A DNA stretch of 64,000 bases. Origin: JARFQH01 sp963825595. Its GTDB lineage: Bacteria > Desulfobacterota > Desulfobacteria > Desulfobacterales > SG8-13. Shown in pieces: positions 48,861 to 58,168 of the stretch. Within the stretch, counting starts at the first letter, position 1; every line of letters starts with the position of its first letter. Below the pieces are notes generated by a model. That model was not told the origin of the DNA and searched no databases. It saw only the letters and a list, made by a program, of their open reading frames with translations. The position numbers and the translations under genes were made by a program. The DNA lies in assembly GCA_963825595.1 (NCBI GenBank), contig CAWGUE010000022.1:1-64000 (forward strand), in the 5' to 3' direction.

Positions 48861-50890
48861 CTTTAAATAAATATAATAAATTTTATTTAAAAAATATAAT
48901 TTAATTATTTAATATAAAAATTAAATATAAATTAAAATAATTAATTTAAATTTAAATTAATAATTATTAAATTAAATAAATATTTTTATAAAATAAAATA
49001 AAAAATTAATTTAAAATTTTATTAAGATAATATTTTATTTGTAATATATTATTTTTAATATTATAATTTATTTTAAGAAAAAAATAAAAAAATATAATAT
49101 GATATAAATGGTTATATTTTATTTTTATACTTTATTAAAGAGTGTATTTTTTTTAGTAATGATTTTTTTAAATTTGATTTACACAGTGTTTTTATTACTG
49201 AAGCCATTTATCGTCAGGTAATATTATGCTAAAGCATTTATGTTTGCGGATTGCATTAATATTATACTATTTGGAAGTATTTATTCGTAGTTTAAAAAGA
49301 ATAATTAGGTAAGGATCAGGTATAATAGTGGTGAAAAGAGAAGAGATGAATGGGTTAATATTTAGAGGTAATATTGGAAAATAATAGCAGAAATCAGGCG
49401 TGTATAGAGTATAATATGGAGGAGTTAAGTGACGCTTTACAGTGGCAAATTTAGATTGAAGTTAGATGTTATAATGACAATCAGCAGATTGTTACGATGT
49501 AATTAAAACAATGAAAGAAATTTAAAAGAGACATGCAGGTTGATTATAGATGTGAAACAAAAGAGTAGGCAGGTAAAAAAACAGTGTTGATGTAACTGAA
49601 ATATACTTGCAAAGAGAAAAATAGATGGCTGCAGAATTGATAGGATAGTCGGCAGAGTGGTTAGTATACTATAAAGTTCTGCGCGGTATTAGGGAAAATG
49701 ATGCTAGAGTAATGTTAATTTGTGTAAGAATTAAATAGTACTACGTTATAATATATAGGTGCAGGATGGATAATTATGTGAGAGGACAATAGTACATGGG
49801 ACATATTAAGTGTATGTAATAGAAGGGTATAATATAAGATTTTAAATTGATAACTGTGAGAATTTGGAACACATAGATACACATTGAAACTTTTGTTTTA
49901 AAAAGGTGGAAAATGGAAATAGTGATGTTGCGTGCGGAAATAGGTTTGAGGTTATATGCTTTGGTTTTGATATGATTTGATTTAATTGGATTTTGGATTC
50001 TGCACTTTGTATAACATGGTTAATATTGATATTTTCTGTACTTTAGATTTTTGGAATATATTATATATAATAAACGCGCATAAAGGGATTTGCGATTGAC
50101 AATTATTTTAACTTTTTTTGAAATTGGTAGTTTCATATAGGGATAAGGAGGTTTAACAGCGGACGGTTTCGTAATGTGAGGATGATACTTACCAAATATA
50201 CGGAATTGATATTGTTATGTTTATGAATGATGGCACGTACATAAGCACTGAATTGAGCACTGGAATGTTTTAGTTGCGATGGATATTGAATTGATATTGG
50301 ATGGAGCACTGGAATTAATTATTTGATACGAGATAGTTTATTAAGTGGAATAAAGACTCTGGAGAAAGGTAAAGAAACAAATATTACAAGCTGGAAAATG
50401 TGGAGCGGTTGCGGGGATAAAAGGCGTATAATGATTGCAGATTTCGCAGTGAATAAGGAATTGGGTTTTGCGGAAAGCAGGAATAGAGGGATAGGTAGGA
50501 AAAAAGAGAAACAGGTAAAAATAAGTGTGTAGGGAAAAATAGCTGGAAAAGATTAAGGAAAATGGGTGTTACGGACAGATATGACAGTAGATAAAATGTA
50601 TTGGCATTAGAATTGTTAAATATGTGGATAAATTTTTGTATTATTGTGATTCTGGCATGGGCATCATAGTGACAATTGCATTGTAATGATGAAAGCAATA
50701 AAATGATAATATATAATTATTGTTACGCATTAATAGAGACTGTAAGGTGTGATAAGACAATAAAATTGACGATGCTGATAGGCATTGAGTTAAAGAAAAA
50801 AAAAGTACGATATGAATAATGCGATGATAAGGTTGTGGAGAATTGAACACAGTTGAGATAAGTTGGGTGAAAGAGTATGATATTTATAGG
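48855..50890. other. Non-coding, A/T-rich then cytosine-poor segment
   Basis: The first ~250 bases are almost only A and T. From about 49150 G returns but C stays rare on the plus strand (for example GTAAGGATCAGGTATAATAG), giving strong G-over-C skew until about 50890. No open frame longer than ~105 codons and no family-like peptide occurs on either strand. The edges fall inside RND genes. No inverted-repeat termini or target duplications were seen. Confidence 0.6.
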
Positions 50891-50894
50891 ACAG

Positions 50895-51823
50895 CCAGGC
50901 GAAATCATGGAGCGCTTTTTCCACTGGTTGGTAACATCTATGGTGTTGGCCAGGGGTATTTCTCTACGACAGCATGAGAGATGAACTGTGGTTGATTATG
51001 GCATCACCGATAAGGGTTGATGGTCTTCACCAGAGTAGTCACATCACCACCGTTTGGCACAGCGCCTTCGATGGGGACCTTGGCAAGATCTGCAGCTGTT
51101 TTTATGGGAAGAATGTGCCGTATTCCCAGCCTTTGATTGGGGTGTCGATCCAACCGCCGGTCCGGAGTAGAGGCTTCCAAAAAACTCAATGGTGAAGCCC
51201 ACAAGGAGTTGCCGGCGGTTTTGATAATTTGAAGCAAGTAACCCTTGATTCGCAACGTTCCGGTTCGATTTGGACCTGCAACTGCCTTTGGCGTTCACCC
51301 AGATGGACACATTGGCGACGCCGGGTAAGCCATCAGGCGCGGAACGATCGTCCAGCGAGCGAGGACGGACATTTCAATAGTGACAGCTTGTAGATTAAGG
51401 ATTTGCATGGCTGCGGTTGAAGAGACGGGTTGATCATGGTGAACTGGTTAGACACCTGTGGTAGCGCAAAAATCTCTATCAAACGCTCTTGGGCCACCTG
51501 CCGGGCCTGCATGATGTCGGTCCCTTTTTGAACGTCAGCTTAATCGAGGATAAACCGGGGATTGATACGGAACGGATTTTTTCGGCCCAAGGGGTTCCAT
51601 TGAGCATATCCGCCTCCAGGGGTGTCGTGATCATGGCCTCCACTTCCTGGGCGGAAAGCCCGAGGGCCTCTATTTGCAGCTCGACATAGGGCGCTGAGAA
51701 CTCGGGCAAGGCATCCACTGGCATGTTTTTAACCTGGGTTGCGCCGAAGAAAATCAGCGATGCAGCAATAGCCACTACCAGAAGCCGCAAATTCATACTC
51801 GTTCTAATAATTTTCGCTATCAT
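50895..51823 (-). pseudogene. 5' part of a second heavy-metal RND pump gene
   Basis: ATG 51823 (GGAGGTCC upstream) opens MIAKIIRTSMNLRLLVVAIAASLIFFGATQVKNMPVDALPEFSAPYVELQ, GLSAQEVEAMITTPLEADMLNG and RSVSIPGLSSIKLTFKKGTDIMQARQVAQERL. After several shifts come ERQRQLQVQIEPER, GGWIDTPIKGW and GQHHRCYQPVEKALHDF before the sequence dissolves at 50890. It corresponds to about residues 1-310 of a ~1040-residue pump. It is clearly a different gene from the one at 45784-48860, because their N-termini differ in many residues. Confidence 0.75.
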
Positions 51824-51915
51824 TGCCAGGGACCTCCTTTTTGATGAAGAACAGTCAGAAATCTTGGTGGAATCTTACCTGGGTTCATTTGGATTCTTTC
51901 GTCATGACACGGATC

Positions 51916-52155
51916 TTAATTCTCCCGGTCGTCCTGATTCATCGTTTGTCGGATTCTATGCGCGCAGTCGAGAATCAAGCCATAAATCATAATAAAAGGT
52001 TCGCTGTCAGGTTTTTGGGACCCTTTGACTGCGATATCGATCATGGTTTCGGCCAGCGCTCTGATTTCTTTCGCCTGATGGGAGGAGTCTTTTAACATGG
52101 GTTGTCTTATGCAAAGCAGTTTATTTTCAATTCTTGAAAGCAATCCATGTGCCAA
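51916..52155 (-). CDS. Possible small helical protein
   Basis: 79 codons with TTG start (or about 60 from the first internal Met): LLSRIENKLLCIRQPMLKDSSHQAKEIRALAETMIDIAVKGSQKPDSEPFIMIYGLILDCAHRIRQTM. The regular amphipathic pattern looks like protein rather than noise. It lies 92 bases upstream of the second RND gene on the same strand. No family recognised and no strong ribosome site. Confidence 0.35.
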   Translation of the reverse strand: MAHGLLSRIENKLLCIRQPMLKDSSHQAKEIRALAETMIDIAVKGSQKPDSEPFIMIYGLILDCAHRIRQTMNQDDREN

Positions 52156-52522
52156 GAAAAAAACTATCCCCGAGAGAAGAGAAATTGTTTGGTGTATTGA
52201 GGTTTACTCCTATTGATAGATGAGACCTGCGGATGCCTGGCATTTAACAATGACGCAAAACATGAAACATCGGAAGAGATTAAAAGTGATCGATGTGTTT
52301 TAATTATTGTGTTAAATCAGCTACATGATATCGGAGAGATCTTAATTTATGTGCCTCAGATACAGCCTGACACAAGTGGAACAATGAAACAGTGGGACAC
52401 GGCGATTCGGATATCGGGATCCTGCCGGTGTGCGTCAATCGAGCTTGCAAAGTGGTTTGGAGTTGGAAGAAATGAGCCAAGGGGGAGAAGGTGGAGGAGA
52501 ACTAATATGCGGCTTAAGGTTC
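52156..52522. other. Intergenic region, nothing recognised
   Basis: No supported gene, hairpin or repeat was seen between the small ORF and the 3' end of the sigma-54 activator gene. Confidence 0.4.
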
Positions 52523-53882
52523 TTAGTGATTCGCGAAAAACCGATACAGCGTGGAGCGGGAGACACCGAGAAGCTCAGCGGCTCTGGTTCTGTTGCCGTC
52601 TGTCTTTTTCAGCGCTTCAATGACATCGTCAGTCCGTAATTTCGGCTGACGATGGCGCTTAGTAAATGGGTTGCTTACGGCAGAGCGAATCATCTGCAGC
52701 AGGTGCGATGGCTCGATCACGTTGGCCGGACAATTGGCCAGAGCATATTGAATGGCGTTCTGGAGTTCCCTCACATTTCCCGGCCAGTCATAGGCCATCA
52801 ACATCGAAACGGTTTCGGAAGAAAAACGGGCCTTCTTACCGAAGAACTCTTTGCCATAGTGTGCCAGAAAATGTTCGGCTAAAAGGGGTATATCGCTGCG
52901 CCTCTCGCGCAAGGGCGGCAGAATAATTGGCATGGCACTCAATCGATAATAAAGATCTTTTCGGAAGCGTCCCGCTGCAACCTCTCTTTCTAGATCCTTA
53001 TTGGTGGCGCTGATGAGGCGTACATCTGCCCGATACGGTTTTTCGCTTCCGACCGGCTGAAATTTTCCATCCTGCAGAACCCGTAGGAATTGAACCTGCA
53101 TGCCGGGACTCAGTTCGCCGACTTCGTCAAGAAAAAGAGTCCTCTGTCTGCCAGTTCGAAACGTCCCTTTTTGTCGCGAATCGCCCCGGTGAAGGCGCCT
53201 TTCACGTGCCCGAACAATTCCGTCTCCAGCAATCCCTCAGGCAGGGCGCCACAGTTGACGGGGACGAAGTTCTTGCCTGCCCGCAAACTGTGCTTATGGA
53301 TTGCCAGGGCCACCAGTTCCTTTCCCGTTCCGGTCTCGCCCTGTATCAACACCGTTATAGTGGTTCGCGCCACCTGCCGGATCGACCGAAACAACTCCTT
53401 CATTTTCGGGTGTTTCCCGACGATTTGGTCGACGCCCTTTCGAATCGCCGGCACCGCAGCCGGGTGCGGCCCGGCAACGTCCTCGATGACAGTAACGACA
53501 TGCTGATTTTTCATTGTGAGGGAACAGATACAAGGTCGGCATCTCTGACCTGGCCATTGTTCATTATTTGAAGGTACGTCCTGCCCTTTTGAACCTGATT
53601 GCTGTGGGTGGCCGCAAGACACAAGTTTCTAACTTCACAGCCGCTGCAAAATTCCGAAGGACCACATTTGCCTGGAATCTTGGCCGCATCGATGCAACCC
53701 AGAGCCTCCCCGATCGATTTCCCGGTTATCGCTTCTTTACTGATACCCAAGGTGCGCTCCACGAGCCTGTTGGCAGTCTGCACGCGGCCTCTGTCATCTA
53801 GGACAATAAGACTGCAGGGAAACGAATTCACGAGTATTTTTTCAAATCCGGGATGTTGAAAAAATTCCACGATGCTGTTCAT
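52523..53882 (-). pseudogene. Sigma-54-dependent regulator with Cys-rich PAS domain, two frameshifts
   Basis: About 450 residues over three frames. N-terminal PAS (FEKILVNSFPCSLIVLDDRGRVQTANRLVERTLGI ... then CIDAAKIPGKCGPSEFCSGCEVRNLC with five Cys). Shift near 53515, then the AAA+ part: GETGTGKELVA, ELFGHVKGAFTGA (the GAFTGA sigma-54 loop). Shift near 53110, then GMQVQFLRVLQDGKFQPVG, ATNKDLEREV, RLSAMPIILPPLRER and DWPGNVREL. A Fis-type helix-turn-helix closes it (RTRAAELLGVSRSTLYRFF). It should activate RpoN promoters on a redox or metal cue and may control the RND genes beside it. Confidence 0.85.
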
Positions 53883-55003
53883 GGGTCATTCAAGTGTGTA
53901 TCAATAGTTGTTATGGCAAACACCATTCTTTTTTCTAATGATGAATTTCGCCTTATGAAGCAGAATGGAACCAAGTAAAAAAGAATTTAGAAAAACTGCA
54001 AGATCTCTCGAATTGCGAAAGAATGAAAGGTCGGTTTGTTGGCTCATTTAGATATGAGCGGATCTGCGTGAGAAAGTCGATAAGAACGAGGATTTAATAA
54101 GAACCAGTATAGGAGCGATGAACGCAGCTTTCAATCTCACCAGGAGACTGTTCAGAGCCGAGAGGTACAATACAGTGGGTATATATCCGCAATGGGGTGA
54201 ATTTTGTACTTTCAACAAACCGCATATCTGTTCTTCGACAGTAAAGATATTAGAACCAGATCGATCAACACACAATTCATCTTTGCAGGCTGCTGCGTGG
54301 CATTGTCGTTGGCCGCTAAAGTGCCTTTTTTCTCTTCGGTGGCTTGCTGCAGGGGAATGAATTGGCAGTGAGATCGTATGATACTACTCAGAGATCGGTT
54401 TTGAAGGGTAACCCCCTGAAGCCCCAAATTTAGGATAAATATTTACGCCCACATCGTTTTTGTCAATCAGGGGATCCCTGATATTGGGGTTCTAACACCC
54501 TGAAAACGTATTTAATAATCTCTGATATTCAATATAGGGCATGTGGTCCTTGCTAAAAATATGTTGCCATTAAAGATGTGATACCTAATTCAGACTTCTT
54601 TATCGATAGGAATCTTCATTGTTTTGCCCATATTTTTACTTTTTCGTTTGACCTGCGAAAATTTCGCATGTTTCATCCAACAGCCATTCTTATATCTTGT
54701 ATTGCAAAAAGCATGCGAAGTATAAATAATTTTACATTTTTACTTTAATATAAATTACAATATGTTAGCTGAATTACGGCGGTCACAATTTCATCGATGT
54801 GAAATTAAATGCACAATTTTGGGTAATTCATTTCACTCTATGACTTGGGTTTCACTTTTGATCGGAAATTATCGCGGGGGAGAGATGGGTCGAAAATACT
54901 TGAGGGATCGGGGAGTTTTCATTAACCGGGGCAGAGGGATGGATCAGCGACGTCAGCCTATGCATAAGGCAACCTAAGGATAGAACAGATTTTCATAATT
55001 GGT
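53883..55003. other. Long intergenic region without supported gene
   Basis: About 1.1 kb. A near-palindrome ATCAGGGGATCCCTGAT lies at about 54458-54475. Short ORFs on both strands (for example 54048-54275 minus, 54762-54977 plus) have no recognisable product. 54660-54770 is A/T-rich and could hold a promoter. Confidence 0.4.
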
Positions 55004-55243
55004 TCACAAATGAATGATCTCAGGATTGTTGGCTTCCTGAAATATGTTGTCACGCGGGGAAAAATAATCGCTGCGTGGATTCAATTCCTCTTCGTAGTCA
55101 TCAAATTGATAAATGGGTTCTTGATAATCCACTGATTGCTTGAATTCGGCTGCCCTGAACTCGATCCCACCAAACAGCAGGATGATGCAGCCCGCAAACA
55201 ATGCTAACACGGCTATATTTAAAAAGTGACCGATCTTTTTCAT
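55004..55243 (-). CDS. Small single-span membrane protein
   Basis: 79 residues. MKKIGHFLNIAVLALFAGCIILLFGGIEF is one membrane helix or an uncleaved signal, followed by a very acidic, Tyr-rich tail (YQEPIYQFDDYEEELNPRSDYFSP). GAGGGGGGTT directly before the ATG is a good ribosome site. The Cys in the helix (LFAGC) could be a lipobox, making it a lipoprotein. No family recognised; alone between long spacers. Confidence 0.6.
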   Translation of the reverse strand: MKKIGHFLNIAVLALFAGCIILLFGGIEFRAAEFKQSVDYQEPIYQFDDYEEELNPRSDYFSPRDNIFQEANNPEIIHL

Positions 55244-55780
55244 AACCCCCCTCTTTCAGCTGACATCCGTATATCATTTAACAGCTACATACTGATCAAA
55301 AACAATACCAGCCGGTTGTCAAGCTAAATTTTAACAATCTACTCAACATAACAGCCACTTGTAACACATAGTGGGCCAATTGAGTGCCTATATGTGTGTG
55401 ATGCACTACCCCGCACATTTCATGAATATTTTTCAGCAGATCTGCAAAAAATATAATAATTCAAATGGTTAAATCTTATTCTACCGGTAAGTTACGGCGT
55501 ACCTTTTGTACCCCAACGATCGAATAAAAAATGCGAATAATTATTCACCCTTGAGGCGAGCCGCATTCGCCCATTTGTCCCGCCATGGCGGGACAAATGG
55601 GGTCGCGGTACCAAAGTACAGCTGCGCCCCAGAATGCCCTCGCTTTGCAGGATCACACATCTGATTCATATTCGCTAAGGTGTGCGCCTTGCAAATGAAC
55701 CATGGCGACTCGTGAAAAAATGCAGGCAATAGTTGTGACAATCAAGGGTGATGACATGATGGGGCTCTAAATTCACGCCG
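55244..55780. other. Intergenic region carrying a 30-bp palindrome
   Basis: No supported gene. It contains the palindrome at 55571-55600; the ORF at 55541-55741 reads through that palindrome and lacks protein character. Confidence 0.4.
55571..55600. repeat. Perfect 30-bp palindrome
   Basis: CCATTTGTCCCGCCA and its exact complement TGGCGGGACAAATGG meet with no spacer. The core matches the terminator stem at 26604-26620. It could be a cruciform, a repeat-element core or a protein site. Confidence 0.8.
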
Positions 55781-56305
55781 TCATTGGTTCGACATGTGCG
55801 ATCTCCCGGCTGCCAAACTGACGCCGATCACTGCACACGGAAGCCAGACCCACAGGGTCTCCGACATCAACACAGCGGCTCCGCGCGCTGACATAAACCG
55901 CTTAATCGAAAGAGGTGAGACCTCGATGGGTTGAACCGGGGCAAAGAAGCGCTCGGTTGAAAAGGGCCAGAGCAAAGCGATCCCCAGACCGCCATTGGTT
56001 AGGGCGTCGAGCACACCGTGGGAAGCGGCTGCCGCAAATAAAAACCAGAAAGCCTTCGTAAATTTGCTGCGAAAGACACAGGCGCCAAGTAGCGCTAATG
56101 TTGCGGCAAACACAAGTGAGTGGCTCAAGCCGCGATGGCCGATACCAGCAGCATAGGAGATGCCGAACCGGAAGGCCAGAACATCTATGTCCGGCAGCAC
56201 CGCGACAGCGATGCCGGCCACTATCAATCGAGAGGGAATGATATTACGGCCGAGACCAAGGCCTATTGCAAGCGGGACAGCCGGATGGGTGAATACAGTT
56301 GGCAT
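55781..56305 (-). CDS. YdjM/DUF457-type membrane metal-dependent hydrolase
   Basis: 174 residues. MPTVFTHPAVPLAIGLGLG opens with the family's conserved His. LPDIDVLAFRFG and GHRGLSHSLVFA supply the Asp and His metal ligands, SHGVLDALTNGG the next, and WPFSTERFFAP the closing motif. Four or so membrane helices are evident. E. coli YdjM is LexA-regulated and the family is thought to be a membrane-bound hydrolase, possibly a phospholipase. No operon partner. Confidence 0.85.
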   Translation of the reverse strand: MPTVFTHPAVPLAIGLGLGRNIIPSRLIVAGIAVAVLPDIDVLAFRFGISYAAGIGHRGLSHSLVFAATLALLGACVFRSKFTKAFWFLFAAAASHGVLDALTNGGLGIALLWPFSTERFFAPVQPIEVSPLSIKRFMSARGAAVLMSETLWVWLPCAVIGVSLAAGRSHMSNQ

Positions 56306-56409
56306 CAGCGATGGCCTTTCATTGCGGGCGTTAAAGTTAAGTCCTTGACTTAAAAGGATTCGTCCTCATGTTGTCGAAGTTCTTAAATTCATTATTAAAG
56401 GAGTTTACA

Positions 56410-56916
56410 ATGGAAAAAGTTGAAAACGGATTGTTCGTGAGTGTCGATTATACGGGAACGCTGGACAACGGCGACGTATTCGATTCTAGCGAAGGGCGCC
56501 GGCCTCTCGAGGTTCAGATGGGTTCCGGCAGCGTGCTTCCCGGATTCGAAACAGCTCTCATGGGCATGTCGATCAACGAAACCAAAACGTTCACACTCGC
56601 ACCGGAAGAGGCCTATGGTGATCGGGATGACAGCCGGGTGCACAACTTTCCCAAATCCGACATCCCTCCCGGGATGGAGCCCGAAGTGGGTCAAATGTTG
56701 ATGCTCAGCACGCCCCAGGGGCAGCAGATACCCGCCCAGGTTGCGGGCATCGATGAGGAAAAAGTGACCTTCGATCTGAACCACCCCTTGGCCGGTAATT
56801 CCCTGACCTTCAAGATAGAGGTGGTGGGCATTAGCGAAACCGCCACGCAGCAGAGCGACGGTTGTGGCGCCCACTGTTCCGGCGGCGGGTGTGATTGCGG
56901 CGACGCGGGCCATTGA
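56410..56916 (+). CDS. slyD: SlyD-like FKBP peptidyl-prolyl isomerase
   Basis: 168 residues. FKBP half 1 VSVDYTGTLDNGDVFDSSEGRRPLEVQMGSGSVLPGFETALMGM, the insert-in-flap domain (EAYGDRDDSRVHNFPKSDIP ... MLMLSTPQGQQIPAQVAGIDEEKVTFDLNHPLAGNSL), half 2 TFKIEVVGI. The tail is Cys/Gly/His-rich (GCGAHCSGGGCDCGDAGH), the counterpart of SlyD's nickel-binding tail but with Cys in place of many His. It folds proteins and may deliver nickel for hydrogenases. ATG 56410 is chosen for AAAGGAG upstream. Confidence 0.9.
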   Translation: MEKVENGLFVSVDYTGTLDNGDVFDSSEGRRPLEVQMGSGSVLPGFETALMGMSINETKTFTLAPEEAYGDRDDSRVHNFPKSDIPPGMEPEVGQMLMLSTPQGQQIPAQVAGIDEEKVTFDLNHPLAGNSLTFKIEVVGISETATQQSDGCGAHCSGGGCDCGDAGH

Positions 56917-57123
56917 CGATATCCGCGTTCAATCGTCAACGATCCATTGCGCCGACTGGGTCAATTGCAAATTATATTGACGGGTTTTCATGGGGGAGCG
57001 GCATCTGTCAGCGCAATATCGCCTTCCAATAGAGGCCATCGCGGGAGATTCCATCCCCCAAAGCCCAATCAAAGAGCTGAATTAGTCGAACTCCCAAAGT
57101 CGGATAATCATCATCGCTCCATA

Positions 57124-57447
57124 TCAATCTACCCTTACGGCCGTGCCGCTTACACTCACCATGAGCATGCCATTCTTTTCACCCAGGACCTCATAGTCGA
57201 TGTCTATCCCGACAACGGCATTCGCACCAAGATCTTTGGCTGAGTCCTCGAGCTCCTGGAAGGCAATCTCCCGTGCTTTTCGTAACTCCTTTTCATAAGC
57301 CCCGGAACGGCCGCCGACGATATCCCTGATACCGGCAAACATATCTCTGAACATGTTGGCCCCCATAATCGCCTCTCCTGCAACGATTCCAAGATAGCTG
57401 TTTATCCGTTTACCATCGATGGCTGGTGTTGTCGTGATGATCATCAT
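57124..57447 (-). CDS. YbjQ-family protein
   Basis: 107 residues. MMIITTTPAIDGKRINSYLGIVAGEAIMGANMFRDMFAGIRDIVGGRSGAYEKELRKAREIAFQELEDSAKDLGANAVVGIDIDYEVLG is the full YbjQ/PF01906 pattern. These proteins form pentamers of uncertain function (formerly called heavy-metal-binding). The start at 57447 follows GAGGGAGGAGCG. The longer frame to 57582 is not family sequence. Confidence 0.92.
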   Translation of the reverse strand: MMIITTTPAIDGKRINSYLGIVAGEAIMGANMFRDMFAGIRDIVGGRSGAYEKELRKAREIAFQELEDSAKDLGANAVVGIDIDYEVLGEKNGMLMVSVSGTAVRVD

Positions 57448-58168
57448 GTGCGCTCCTCCCTCTTTGAATTTCTTAGTAACCCGGTTGCCGGCAATGCCTG
57501 CCTTCCCCGGTGATGACTTCGTATCACATTCTGCATCAGGGACCCATTTTCCCCCCACCGGCATGACGTAACTCTGCCGCAAACAGGCGGATCTCTGAAA
57601 ACCACTGAATACCTGCCAGCAGCTGTTCGGTTATCCGCCATTGCAATGCGGTGTCATCATCCGATCTCCATCCGGTCCCCTGAGGTGAACCAGGCCGGGT
57701 ATCGTTCGCAGGGTAACGGATGCCGGTTGAAAATGCTCGATTGCTCGCCGCAGTTTACAACGCGTTTCGCTAACAAGTAGGCCATTTTCCGGGGAAAACG
57801 TTGGCTGGCGCCGACCATCACCACTGTCGTTCAAATCGACCCCGGAGTCAAGACGCCATCATGGGGTGATTATCGATGCGATCGATAACATCCGATCCCT
57901 GCTGTCAAATCAATTGAATCTGTGCTAATAAAAAAGCGAGAGGGGCACGGTATCATCGTCCGGTTCATTGCCATAGCGCGATACTTCCTGCCGGGGATTC
58001 ATTCCCGTGATTCAATCGCAGAGAAGATTTCCTCGGCCACCTTTCGTCCGCCCGCGATCACCGCCCGACTATAATTTCGTTCCGGCCCGTCTTTCAGCAT
58101 ACAGCACCCCCGGTCAACGATGAGAGAAACGTCTTTTTCTTATAAGAGTGGGGAGTGTGGAGGAAACC
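57448..58168. other. Intergenic region between divergent genes
   Basis: About 720 bases. A 33-codon minus-strand frame at about 57995-58097 (MLKDGPERNYSRAVIAGGRK...) looks like the C-terminal scrap of a lost gene, but no family could be named. No RNA gene was seen. Confidence 0.35.

Noticed and set aside
48855..50890. A transposon or genomic island inserted in the pump gene
   Set aside because: No transposase, terminal repeats, target duplication or coding frame, and the composition changes gradually as in low-quality fill.
54762..54977. 71-codon plus-strand ORF
   Set aside because: No ribosome site or family character; basic, irregular composition.
55541..55741. 66-codon minus-strand ORF
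   Set aside because: It reads through the palindrome, has no ribosome site and no protein-like composition.
57995..58097. 33-codon frame MLKDGPERNYSRAVIAGGRK...
   Set aside because: It looks protein-like, but no family could be named and upstream sequence is not coding, so it is only noted as a possible scrap.
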